7,538 nt of DNA, taken from contig JACRHK010000128.1 of the NCBI GenBank assembly GCA_016217625.1, positions 1 to 7,538 of the forward strand, given 5' to 3'. Below the pieces are notes generated by a model, which worked only from the letters and a program-made list of their open reading frames with translations, did not search any database and had not been told where the DNA came from. This stretch comes from Nitrospirota bacterium. GTDB taxonomy: Bacteria > Nitrospirota > RBG-16-64-22 > JACRHK01. Numbering within the stretch: the stretch's first letter is position 1; every line of letters begins with the position of its first letter. The position numbers and the translations under genes are program-made. Below, one piece after another: positions 1 to 6,037 of the stretch.

Positions 1-708
1 GGCGTGATGTTCGGGCTCATGGGTACCGGCGGCGCCGATCCCTATAGCACCCTCGGCGATTACCGCCTGACCCGTATCCGCCCGCTCGTCCTGGCGGCCT
101 ACCGGGGCGTGGCCGACCGGTTCGACATGACCGGCGATAACCGGGGCGCCGTCGGGTATGTTTTCGTGAACAACATGGTCTACGGCGCGCTGGGAGTCTT
201 CCGGGGCCATGAGAACTCGGATCCCTTCGACTTCTGGGGCCGGGTCGCGCTCGACCTTCCCGTGGGCGCGGAGAACAACATCGCGGTCGGAGCGTTCGTC
301 TACAGCGGCAAAGAGGAGTACGCCACCTGGACCGGCAAGCTCGACCGCTGGGGATTGGACTTCCAGTACCAGCGGGAATCCGGCCCCCACCTCATTGAGT
401 TCACGGCCCTCTACCTGAAGGGAACTGAAAAGAACGTGGGCGGCGCCGGCGTGTCCAGGGACCACGACGGCATCCACGCGAACCTCGCCTACTACCTCAA
501 CCGGAAGTATGGGGCCATGGTCTCCTACGACCTCGTCGACGCCGATGAGCTGTCGCGCGAGCGGAGGGCCTGGACCCTCCGGGCGGAATACCTGCCCTGG
601 ATGAACGTGAAGATCGGCCTGGAGTACACCGATTACCAGAAGTTCGGGACGCTCGCCGATCCGAACGACCGTAACCAGGTCACGTTCATCGTAGACCTCG
701 CGTTCTAA
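1..708 (+). CDS. Outer-membrane beta-barrel (porin-like) protein, C-terminal part
   Basis: The reading frame is open from the first base, so the true start lies upstream; the GTG at 4 and ATG at 7 have no visible ribosome-binding site within the window. About 235 residues are visible, ending in TAA. The protein is built of alternating polar/hydrophobic, aromatic-rich segments separated by turns rich in Gly, Asp and Asn (for example GYVFVNNMVYGALGVF, ANLAYYLNRKYGAMVSYDLV, VKIGLEYTDYQKF). Its last segment, QVTFIVDLAF, ends in Phe. A C-terminal amphipathic strand finishing in Phe is the usual recognition signal for the BAM outer-membrane assembly machinery. I infer a porin or related outer-membrane barrel of about 10 or more visible strands. 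I do not recognise a specific family or substrate. It converges on the response-regulator gene and has its own terminator just downstream. Confidence 0.75.
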   Translation, partial: GVMFGLMGTGGADPYSTLGDYRLTRIRPLVLAAYRGVADRFDMTGDNRGAVGYVFVNNMVYGALGVFRGHENSDPFDFWGRVALDLPVGAENNIAVGAFVYSGKEEYATWTGKLDRWGLDFQYQRESGPHLIEFTALYLKGTEKNVGGAGVSRDHDGIHANLAYYLNRKYGAMVSYDLVDADELSRERRAWTLRAEYLPWMNVKIGLEYTDYQKFGTLADPNDRNQVTFIVDLAF

Positions 709-726
709 GCATCTTGTATGTAACTC

Positions 727-760
727 AAAGGCCCCCCGACGGTCATCGGGGGGCCTTTTT
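727..760 (+). terminator. Rho-independent terminator of the beta-barrel gene
   Basis: A perfect 13-bp inverted repeat (727-739 AAAGGCCCCCCGA, 746-758 TCGGGGGGCCTTT) encloses a 6-nt loop and is followed by T-rich sequence (756-765, TTTTTCTTTC). It starts 19 nt after the TAA of the plus-strand gene, the normal place for an intrinsic terminator. The outer AAA/TTT pairs leave three U residues after the stem on the minus strand, so it may also weakly terminate the convergent kinase/regulator transcript, whose stop is at 786. The plus-strand role is much better supported. Confidence 0.93.
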
Positions 761-785
761 CTTTCATAACCCCACTCACCCCATC

Positions 786-1364
786 CTATAAAATCTCTTC
801 AGCCGTCAGGATGGCCTCAGCGAGCTGCACCATGGGGACGTTCCGGTCGCGGCTCTGCTTCTGCAGCCGCCGGTAGGCCTCCTCTTCGGTAAGGCCCTGG
901 CGCTGCATGAGAACCCCCTTCGCCTTCTCGATCACCTTCCGCGCCATGAGCGCCTCTTTCAGGTCGCCGACCTCCGCGCGCAGATCCTGGAGCTGCTGGA
1001 ACCGCGAGACGGCCAGCGTGATGGCCGGGAGGAGATCCTCCTCCGCGACCGGCTTGACGAGGTAGGACGCCACGCCGATCTGGTCGGCCTCCGCGACCAA
1101 CTGCCGCTCGCTGAACGCAGTCAAAATGATGATCGGGATCGGCCGCTCGGCCAGGATCTGGCGCGCCGCCTCCAGGCCGTCCATCCCCGGCATCTTGATA
1201 TCCAGAATGGCCAGGTCGGGGCGAAGCTCCCGGACTTTCCGCACGGCCTCCTGCCCGTTTTTCACCCTCGCCGCCACGTGGAATCCCAGCCGCTGGAGGA
1301 TCGCGCGGATCCCCATCGCGATGATCGCCTCGTCCTCGGCCAGGACGATCCGGAGCGGCTCCAC
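786..1364 (-). CDS. ANTAR-domain response regulator (RNA-binding antiterminator)
   Basis: This 192-residue protein is the output half of a two-component pair. Residues 4-120 are a CheY-like receiver: acidic pocket E10-D11, phosphoacceptor D55 in LAILDIKMPGMDG, switch residue T82 and K104 in LVKP. Residues about 125-188 form a helical ANTAR domain with the AKGVLM motif (A148-K149-G150), the EEAYRRL helix (A163, Y164, L167) and A182. Family members such as AmiR, NasR, EutV and PdtaR bind paired RNA hairpins and suppress transcription termination. Length and domain order match EutV/PdtaR. The start is GTG at 1364, one base after the kinase TAA, with GAGGG at 1373-1369 inside the kinase end, so translation is probably coupled. 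The regulated RNA is not identifiable here: neither the hairpin near 727-758 nor those near 3116-3168 has the A-x-x-G-x-x hexaloop of known targets. The stop is TAG. Confidence 0.95.
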   Translation of the reverse strand: MEPLRIVLAEDEAIIAMGIRAILQRLGFHVAARVKNGQEAVRKVRELRPDLAILDIKMPGMDGLEAARQILAERPIPIIILTAFSERQLVAEADQIGVASYLVKPVAEEDLLPAITLAVSRFQQLQDLRAEVGDLKEALMARKVIEKAKGVLMQRQGLTEEEAYRRLQKQSRDRNVPMVQLAEAILTAEEIL

Positions 1365-1365
1365 G

Positions 1366-3033
1366 TTACCCTCGGAACGCCAAGCGGGCCAACGTGCCCC
1401 GATGCGGCATCGGGGCTCGCAGGATCTCGAACGAGCCTTCTAGGTCGTCATGCACCAGGTTGGCGGCGATCTGCAGCCCCAGGTTCTGATGGGTCTGCAG
1501 CGCGAACCCCTCGGGCAGACCGACGCCGTTGTCCGAGAACTCCAGACAGACCCTGTTCTCCCGGCGGGAGCACTGGAGCTGGATGGCCCCGCTCTCCCTT
1601 CCGCGGAACCCGTGCTTGATGCTGTTGATCGCCAGCTCGTTCAAGACCAGCGCGATGGAGGTCGCCTTCGTGGCGGGGACTTCCACATCGTCTCCCTTGA
1701 CCTCGTACCGGATCGCTTTCCCTTCGGTGGTGGCCTGGATGACCATCTCAAAGATCTTGGACGAGAGGTCAAGGAGGCGGACGGAGCTGACCTCCTCCTG
1801 GGAGAGGAGTTGATGGACGACGGCGATCGATCGGAGCCTCGTCAGGTTGTCCAGGATCGTCATCCGGATCGCCGGGTCCTCGTGCTCGCTGAGCTGCAGG
1901 GTGAGGAGACCGGAGATGGCCTGCAGGTTGTTCTTGATCCGGTGGTGCGCCTCGTGGAGCAAGATGGAGACCTGCTGGCTCCGGCGCTCCACCAGGCTGA
2001 ATAGCTCGGCGTTTTCGATCGCGACCGCGGCAAGCCCCGCGATGTTGCCGAGCAGGGTCGCCTCCGTGTCGGACAGGTAGTGGAGATCATCGAGACCCAG
2101 ACACATCACCCCGAGAATCTGGTTCCGCGTCAGGAGGGCAAGGCCGATCCGGGTCTTGGGCGCATCGATCCGCTCGACGAGGCAGTTGTCCCCTTCCACA
2201 AGGACCGGCCGCTCCAGGGGACGCTCTTCGGAAAGCCAGGTGGTCTGCCGGTAACACCGGAGGTCGCCCCCTTCTTGAGGGAAGATCTGCAGGACGAGGA
2301 GGTGGGGATCTTCCGTGATGACGGCGCGGCAGAGGGAGTTGCCCAAGGTCAGTGTCTCCGGCTCCTGCGTGTCCGGCGGCAGGCCGAGAGCGACCCGCAA
2401 GGAGAGGGTCGCCTGCCCCAGGACGGGGCAGTTCACGCAGTCCCACCGTTTCCGCTCAACGCTCACCTCTTCCAGGCAGGGGGAGTGCATGTTCGCATGG
2501 CAACGGGTGCCCGGGATTGCCCAGCAACGCTGGGTCCTCGCGCCATGGGCGGGACAGGCATGGTCCTGGCAGTGGTGGACCTCCCAGCAGAACGGGATGG
2601 CGGACTGATCCAGAAGCCAGATGACGCCGCTCTTCGCCCGGACGATGGGGAGGATGATCTGGACGATCTTCTCCAGGAGGGGTTCGAGCCTCAGGATCGA
2701 GGTAATCACCTGGGAGACGGCGAAAAGCGTCTGCAGATCCTGCTTCTGAGAGGCGATGGTCGAACGAAGACGGAGCGCCGACTCTTCCTGGTCGAGATGG
2801 AGGGCCTGCAGCCCCAACAGCGTCTCCCGGAGCTTGGCCGCCAGTCCCCGCAGGGGAGACCACCGGGGAGGCAGGTCCGGCAGCGTGGCGAGTTTCCCCC
2901 TGCTCGCCGCGCGCAGGGCCTCCGCCATCGCTCGACGGGGCCGGAGCCACCCCCGGCGAACGAGATCCCAAAGGAAGACGCCGCTACCCAACGCAACAAG
3001 CAGGGCAATGAACCCGATGGCCTCTTCGGACAT
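1366..3033 (-). CDS. Membrane HisKA_2 sensor histidine kinase with GAF region and two-CW cysteine-rich insert
   Basis: Numbering is from the ATG at 3033 (555 aa). Residues 4-25 form one hydrophobic membrane helix, followed by Arg-rich sequence and a helical linker. The first half of a GAF-like domain (about 103-144) is followed by a cysteine-rich stretch with C149-W150-E, C155, C160-P-A-H-G, C170-W171, C178, C186 and C199-V-N-C202; this is the pattern of the two-CW domain, and binding of metal or a redox centre there is my inference. The GAF-like fold resumes to about 345. The HisKA_2 dimerisation box has the HHRIKNNLQ motif with probable phosphoacceptor H364. The HATPase domain has N465 and N470 (LNELAINSIKHGF), the DNGVGLPEGF G1 box (D501, G503, G505) and LGL near 519. 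An in-frame ATG at 3048 (560 aa) lacks an SD, so I prefer 3033. The ANTAR regulator follows after 1 nt and is the obvious partner, as in EutW/EutV. Confidence 0.92.
   Translation of the reverse strand: MSEEAIGFIALLVALGSGVFLWDLVRRGWLRPRRAMAEALRAASRGKLATLPDLPPRWSPLRGLAAKLRETLLGLQALHLDQEESALRLRSTIASQKQDLQTLFAVSQVITSILRLEPLLEKIVQIILPIVRAKSGVIWLLDQSAIPFCWEVHHCQDHACPAHGARTQRCWAIPGTRCHANMHSPCLEEVSVERKRWDCVNCPVLGQATLSLRVALGLPPDTQEPETLTLGNSLCRAVITEDPHLLVLQIFPQEGGDLRCYRQTTWLSEERPLERPVLVEGDNCLVERIDAPKTRIGLALLTRNQILGVMCLGLDDLHYLSDTEATLLGNIAGLAAVAIENAELFSLVERRSQQVSILLHEAHHRIKNNLQAISGLLTLQLSEHEDPAIRMTILDNLTRLRSIAVVHQLLSQEEVSSVRLLDLSSKIFEMVIQATTEGKAIRYEVKGDDVEVPATKATSIALVLNELAINSIKHGFRGRESGAIQLQCSRRENRVCLEFSDNGVGLPEGFALQTHQNLGLQIAANLVHDDLEGSFEILRAPMPHRGTLARLAFRG
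1369..1373 (-). promoter_or_regulatory. Ribosome-binding site for the GTG start of the ANTAR regulator
   Basis: On the minus strand GAGGG lies 4 nt before the GTG at 1364 and overlaps the last codons of the kinase gene. It supports the GTG as the true start and indicates translational coupling across the TAA-C-GTG junction. Confidence 0.6.
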
Positions 3034-3036
3034 TCT

Positions 3037-3043
3037 TTCCCCC
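3037..3043 (-). promoter_or_regulatory. Ribosome-binding site deciding the kinase start at 3033
   Basis: On the minus strand GGGGGAA sits 3 nt before the ATG at 3033. The upstream in-frame ATG at 3048 and GTG at 3045 are preceded only by the TCCAGCCATCTG repeat sequence, with no purine-rich motif. This favours the shorter protein, which begins MSEEAIGF just ahead of the membrane helix. Confidence 0.5.
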
Positions 3044-3050
3044 ACCATCA

Positions 3051-3074
3051 GATGGCTGGATGGCTAGATGGCGA
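3051..3074. repeat. 8-bp tandem array, left copy (GATGGCTG type, three units)
   Basis: Three successive octamers, GATGGCTG, GATGGCTA and GATGGCGA, form a short tandem array just upstream of the kinase start. Read on the minus strand they become CAGCCATC-like units, related to the array at 3197-3228 in opposite orientation. A further ATCCAGCTATCC at 3077-3088 is an exact 12-bp direct match to 3215-3226 of the right array. The two arrays bracket the hairpin pair at 3116-3168. Confidence 0.75.
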
Positions 3075-3115
3075 AAATCCAGCTATCCCTCTCTATAGCG
3101 AACGCATGAATTGTT

Positions 3116-3168
3116 GTAGGGCAAGCCTTTAGGCTTGCTTGTTTTGCAGGGCTAAAGCCCTGCCCTAC
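3116..3168. repeat. REP/BIME-like element: two inverted copies of a 23-nt hairpin unit
   Basis: Unit A (3116-3138) and unit B (3146-3168, reverse orientation) share the same plan: an 8-nt head GTAGGGCA, then a stem-loop with a 4-nt TTTA loop in unit orientation. Unit A pairs GCAAGCC (3121-3127) with GGCTTGC (3132-3138). Unit B, read on the minus strand, pairs GCAGGGC with GCCCTGC (3163-3146). The units differ at two stem positions and both differences are compensated on the opposite arm. The heads also pair with each other (3116-3123 with 3161-3168), so the whole element can fold on itself. The spacer 3139-3145 is TTGTTTT. This arrangement is typical of REP sequences in inverted pairs, which are mobilised in trans by RAYT (TnpA_REP) transposases; none is encoded here. 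Confidence 0.8.
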
Positions 3169-3174
3169 GTCAAC

Positions 3175-3206
3175 CTATTTAATTCGTTCGTATTAGCTAT
3201 CCAACC
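3175..3206 (-). promoter_or_regulatory. Possible promoter for the kinase/regulator pair
   Basis: The most AT-rich part of the intergenic region lies at 3175-3196. Read on the minus strand it offers a weak -35-like TTGGAT (3206-3201), a 16-17 nt spacer and a -10-like TTAAAT/TAAATA. Matches to sigma-70 consensus are only about 3-4 of 6 in each box. If used, the transcript would carry the hairpin pair in its leader. An alternative is TATAGA at 3096-3091, beyond the hairpins. Neither is convincing on its own. Confidence 0.2.
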
Positions 3207-3228
3207 ATCCAACCATCCAGCTATCCAA
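3197..3228. repeat. 8-bp tandem array, right copy (CYATCCAR, four units)
   Basis: Four octamers in a row, CTATCCAA, CCATCCAA, CCATCCAG and CTATCCAA, with a decaying fifth unit (CAATCACG) that runs into the TGA of the cyclase-like gene at 3234-3232. It is the inverted counterpart of the array at 3051-3074. The units are too short and lack spacers, so this is not a CRISPR. Confidence 0.8.
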
Positions 3229-3231
3229 CAA

Positions 3232-5352
3232 TCACGCCCGAAACTTCAAGATGCTGTACACCTCGATGGGCGCTCCCAACGTAGAGGTCATCGACCCGAC
3301 CTTGCGCGCCTCGACCCGCCCGGAGAGGAACGAATAGGTGGATTCATCCACCAGCACTTGTCCCGGATAGGCCATTCGCTGGAGACGCCGCCCCAGATCC
3401 ATCCCCTCGCCGACCACGGCATGCCGCCGATCATACTCCGTTCCGATCTCCCCCAGCACGACTTCAGCCGTGACTACTCCCGCTCCGATCCCCAGGTCTC
3501 CGGGACACTGCCCCTCCCCCTTCCATTGCGTAAAGGCCACGACCATGTCGATGGCGGCCCGCACAGCCCGTTCCGGATCATCGACGCCCGCGAAAGGAAT
3601 CCCGAAGATGGCGAACAACCCATCCCCGGTATACCGCTCCAGGGATCCCTCGCGCTGAAAAACGATGGGGGTCAGGAGCGCGAGCGTCCCGTTCAAAAAG
3701 CTGATGACCTGTTCGACGGGGTGCTCCTTAAAGGCGCGGGACAGCCCGTGGATCCCCACCGCGAGGATCGCGGCCTTCTGAATGACGCTCTTCCGCTCCA
3801 GCACCATAGCCCGCTGCCGGAGCCGGCGCGTCAGGGCAAGCAACAGATGCTTCGCCGTGACGCCGCGGGTAGGCAGACTGCCGCTCTCGTCGCAAAAGGC
3901 TTTCAGGTTCCCCAAGGTCGACGTGATCTGGCGCGCAATCCCTTCGGCGACCCGTAGGTCCTCCGGTGTAAAGACGCCTTGCCCGCGTCGCTGGTTGACG
4001 TTCAGCACGCCGACCGCCTGCTCCCCTTGCAGGATGGGAACGGCAATGAACGAGCTTTTTCGCCCCTGGACCCGGCTGGCGCGCGCCAGGTCGGGGATCG
4101 CGTCGATATCCGCGACCAGCAGGGGGCGGCGCTCCTGCACGACGTAGCCGGAGACGGCTTCGCCCAAGGGGATCCGGGTCTGCCGGACGATCGCCTCATC
4201 CAGCCCCTCCGACGCCCGAATGACCAGATCCCCTGTCTCCTCGTCCAGGAGCATGATGGAGCCGATCTCCGCCTGCAGCTCGTCCAGGGCCTTCAGCAGG
4301 AAGAACTCCAGCAGGAAGGTTTCATCCCACAGCGCCTCCAGGACGAGGCTGGCTCCCAGGAGATCTCCCGAAGACTGCCCCTGCTGGCGCACCTCCCGTT
4401 GGTCCAGCTCACGGCAGATCCGATCGAGCTCCGCCGTGGCTTCGCAAATCTGATGCTCCGCCTCGCCTCGCACCTTTTGGACCTGCTCATGGAGCTGCCG
4501 CACCTCCTCATTCAGGGAAGCGACCACCGTTTGGGACTGCTGGTGCGTCTCCTGCACGGCGGCAAGCCCCCGGCGCAGCGCCTCGGCTCGCTCCGCATGC
4601 TCTCTGATCTCGCGATGGGCCGTCTCTTGCTGGGCCGACAGCGCGACCTGCTGGAGATAACTCCCGAGCACCTGGGCGGAGATCCCCGCCAGCGTCCGGA
4701 AAAACGGCAACTCCCTCGAACTCCGCGGGATCCCCTCGGTCTCCTCTCCCAGGAGGTAACCGATGCGGGTCCCCGTCCAGGTCAGGGGCACGAGCAGGAG
4801 GGTTCCGAACCGGCGGGAGAGGATCCCCTCGAGCAGACGGCGCGCATCGGGATCCACCAGGGAGACCGGCTCTCCCCCCACCCGCCGCGGCGGGCAGAGC
4901 ACCTCGAGACGGCCAAACAGGTCCGTCCCTTCGGGAAGGGGTTGGGAAGGCGAACCCTCGGCCTTCACCTCGCCGTGCTCCAGGTGCTGCCCGGGACCCC
5001 GTTTGAGCAGGATCAGATAAGGAATCCAGGCCCCTCCCCACAACCGGATGCGGCTGAGGACGGCATCCAAAAACTGTTCTTTCCCGGCTACCGCGTCGGT
5101 TTGCTCGAGGTCCTGGATGAACCCGCTCACCCGGCCGGCCTGCTCCACCATCCGCTGGCGCTTGAGAAACAGGAGCACGAAGAGAGAGACCGAGGACAGG
5201 ACGGCCACGTGGAGCGAGAGATAGCGCCAGATCTGGGCCTCCATGAGGAGCCAGCCATAGGCCGCCACGAACGTGATCAGAAAGATACGGAGCCACATCC
5301 CCTCGCGTTGCCGTCCGAGCGCGACGCGCTTTAATAAATCATGGAAACTCAA
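3232..5352 (-). CDS. Membrane-anchored GAF-coiled coil-GAF-class III cyclase-like protein, catalytic site degenerate
   Basis: This 706-residue protein has two membrane helices (about 20-37 and 43-63), a diverged GAF-like region (about 90-235), a long Gln/Glu-rich coiled coil (about 236-325), a clear GAF domain (about 335-485, with GEAVSGYVV, RRPLLVADI, SSFIAVPI and GVLNV) and a C-terminal class III adenylate/guanylate cyclase fold (about 523-700). In the cyclase fold the second metal Asp is kept (D577 in YTGDGLFAIFG), as is the transition-state Arg (R656). The first metal Asp is replaced by G533 (LAVGIHGLS where FADIRGFT is usual), the base-selecting Lys by R573, the Thr/Asp position by A645 and the transition-state Asn by D652. 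I infer lost or altered catalysis, perhaps a signal-binding pseudocyclase. The start is TTG at 5352, 4 nt after the preceding stop, with GGGGAG upstream. It is probably the last gene of the uvrC block. Confidence 0.88.
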   Translation of the reverse strand: MSFHDLLKRVALGRQREGMWLRIFLITFVAAYGWLLMEAQIWRYLSLHVAVLSSVSLFVLLFLKRQRMVEQAGRVSGFIQDLEQTDAVAGKEQFLDAVLSRIRLWGGAWIPYLILLKRGPGQHLEHGEVKAEGSPSQPLPEGTDLFGRLEVLCPPRRVGGEPVSLVDPDARRLLEGILSRRFGTLLLVPLTWTGTRIGYLLGEETEGIPRSSRELPFFRTLAGISAQVLGSYLQQVALSAQQETAHREIREHAERAEALRRGLAAVQETHQQSQTVVASLNEEVRQLHEQVQKVRGEAEHQICEATAELDRICRELDQREVRQQGQSSGDLLGASLVLEALWDETFLLEFFLLKALDELQAEIGSIMLLDEETGDLVIRASEGLDEAIVRQTRIPLGEAVSGYVVQERRPLLVADIDAIPDLARASRVQGRKSSFIAVPILQGEQAVGVLNVNQRRGQGVFTPEDLRVAEGIARQITSTLGNLKAFCDESGSLPTRGVTAKHLLLALTRRLRQRAMVLERKSVIQKAAILAVGIHGLSRAFKEHPVEQVISFLNGTLALLTPIVFQREGSLERYTGDGLFAIFGIPFAGVDDPERAVRAAIDMVVAFTQWKGEGQCPGDLGIGAGVVTAEVVLGEIGTEYDRRHAVVGEGMDLGRRLQRMAYPGQVLVDESTYSFLSGRVEARKVGSMTSTLGAPIEVYSILKFRA

Positions 5353-5356
5353 CGCG

Positions 5357-6037
5357 TCATCTCCCCGGCAGCACCTTCCCGAAAGAGAAGGTGAAGGGCG
5401 CTGCCAGCGGGTTGCCGGCCTGGTCTTTAGCGCCGGTGCCGACGGTCACGGTGGTCTGAAAGCTCAAGCTCCAGGTCGAAGGAGTAAACGTCACCGAATT
5501 GCCGCTCCAGGCGACTGTCCCCTGTTCGGGGGGATCGATCTGGAACGCCTCTTCGACCGACTTCTGGTCCATCGGCTCGCTGAAGGTCACGGAGATCGGA
5601 ATCGGGTACTGGAACATTTGAGCAAAGAGCATCTCGCCGTCTTTGGGCGAAGTCGAGACCACGCGGGGAGGCTCGGTGTCTCTGGTCCCCTCCTCTTTGC
5701 CGCCCCCTACCTCCCCGTTCCCCGGTGCTGGAGCCGCAGGGGTGGACGCGGAGGGTTCCCCTGTCCCCTCCGGCGCCGGGGCTCGCACAGGCTCCTGCGG
5801 AGTTTCCCTGAGCCGGATCTCGCGACGAGGCTCGGCAAGCGGCGTAATCCGCGAGACGTCCTGCTTGGGAACCCCCACCTCGCCCCCGTGGAGGGTGAAC
5901 CAGATCATCCCCCGCTCCTCCCGGTACGCGCCCACCTCGTACGAGACTCCACTCTTGAGCTGAATCAGGTAGTCCGCTTGCGCCGCAGTGACCGCGCAGA
6001 AAACCATGAGAAAACCAACGAGCAGTTTCCGCGTCAT
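5357..6037 (-). CDS. Secreted protein with Big_5 (SbsA-type Ig-like) domain
   Basis: This is a 226-residue exported protein. Residues 1-21 are a Sec signal peptide (positively charged TRK, hydrophobic core, AAQA before D22); C14 is not in a lipobox. Residues 22-66 form a small beta-rich domain (YLIQLKSGVSYEVGAYREE, then IWFTLHGGEVGVPKQDVSRI) that I do not recognise. A Pro/Glu/Gly-rich linker spans about 67-122. Residues 123-221 match the Big_5 Ig-like fold: PPRVVSTSPKDGE, ISVTFSEPMD, VTFTP, then GAKDQAGNPLA and FTFSF. Such domains are structural modules of periplasmic or surface proteins with no catalysis. The ATG at 6037 overlaps the uvrC stop (ATGA) and has GGGAGG 5 nt upstream, so translation is likely coupled. 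The combination of an envelope protein with uvrC is odd, and its role is unknown. Confidence 0.85.
   Translation of the reverse strand: MTRKLLVGFLMVFCAVTAAQADYLIQLKSGVSYEVGAYREERGMIWFTLHGGEVGVPKQDVSRITPLAEPRREIRLRETPQEPVRAPAPEGTGEPSASTPAAPAPGNGEVGGGKEEGTRDTEPPRVVSTSPKDGEMLFAQMFQYPIPISVTFSEPMDQKSVEEAFQIDPPEQGTVAWSGNSVTFTPSTWSLSFQTTVTVGTGAKDQAGNPLAAPFTFSFGKVLPGR
5361..5366 (-). promoter_or_regulatory. Ribosome-binding site for the TTG start of the cyclase-like gene
   Basis: On the minus strand GGGGAG lies 8 nt before the TTG at 5352, inside the end of the preceding gene. The ATG at 5360 that overlaps the preceding stop is out of frame and meets TGA after three codons. The next in-frame ATG (residue 19) would begin at the edge of the first membrane helix. 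TTG is therefore the best start. Confidence 0.55.

Noticed and set aside
740..745. Hexaloop of the terminator as an ANTAR target loop
   Set aside because: The loop is CGGTCA on plus and TGACCG on minus. Neither has A at position 1 and G at position 4, and there is no companion hairpin.
2080..3132. Plus-strand open frame (350 codons) opposite the kinase
   Set aside because: Antisense shadow: it runs from inside the kinase gene into the repeat DNA and its product shows no family features, whereas the opposite strand encodes a complete HisKA_2 kinase.
3121..3145. Hairpin followed by TTGTTTT resembling a plus-strand terminator
   Set aside because: No plus-strand gene precedes it, and the hairpin is one half of a duplicated inverted unit, so it is better explained as a REP-like element. 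On the minus strand no T-run follows either hairpin.
3197..3236. Short regularly spaced repeats considered as a CRISPR
   Set aside because: The units are 8 bp, contiguous and without spacers; no cas genes are present.
3979..5334. Long plus-strand open frame (451 codons) opposite the cyclase-like gene
   Set aside because: It is the antisense shadow of a GC-rich gene: its protein is low-complexity, rich in Arg, Gly, Pro and Leu, with no recognisable domain, while the minus strand encodes clear GAF and cyclase motifs.
5398..5440. C14 of the Big_5 protein as a lipobox cysteine, making it a lipoprotein
   Set aside because: The residues before C14 are MVF, not the L-A/S/T-G/A pattern, and a good signal peptidase I site (AAQA before D22) follows.
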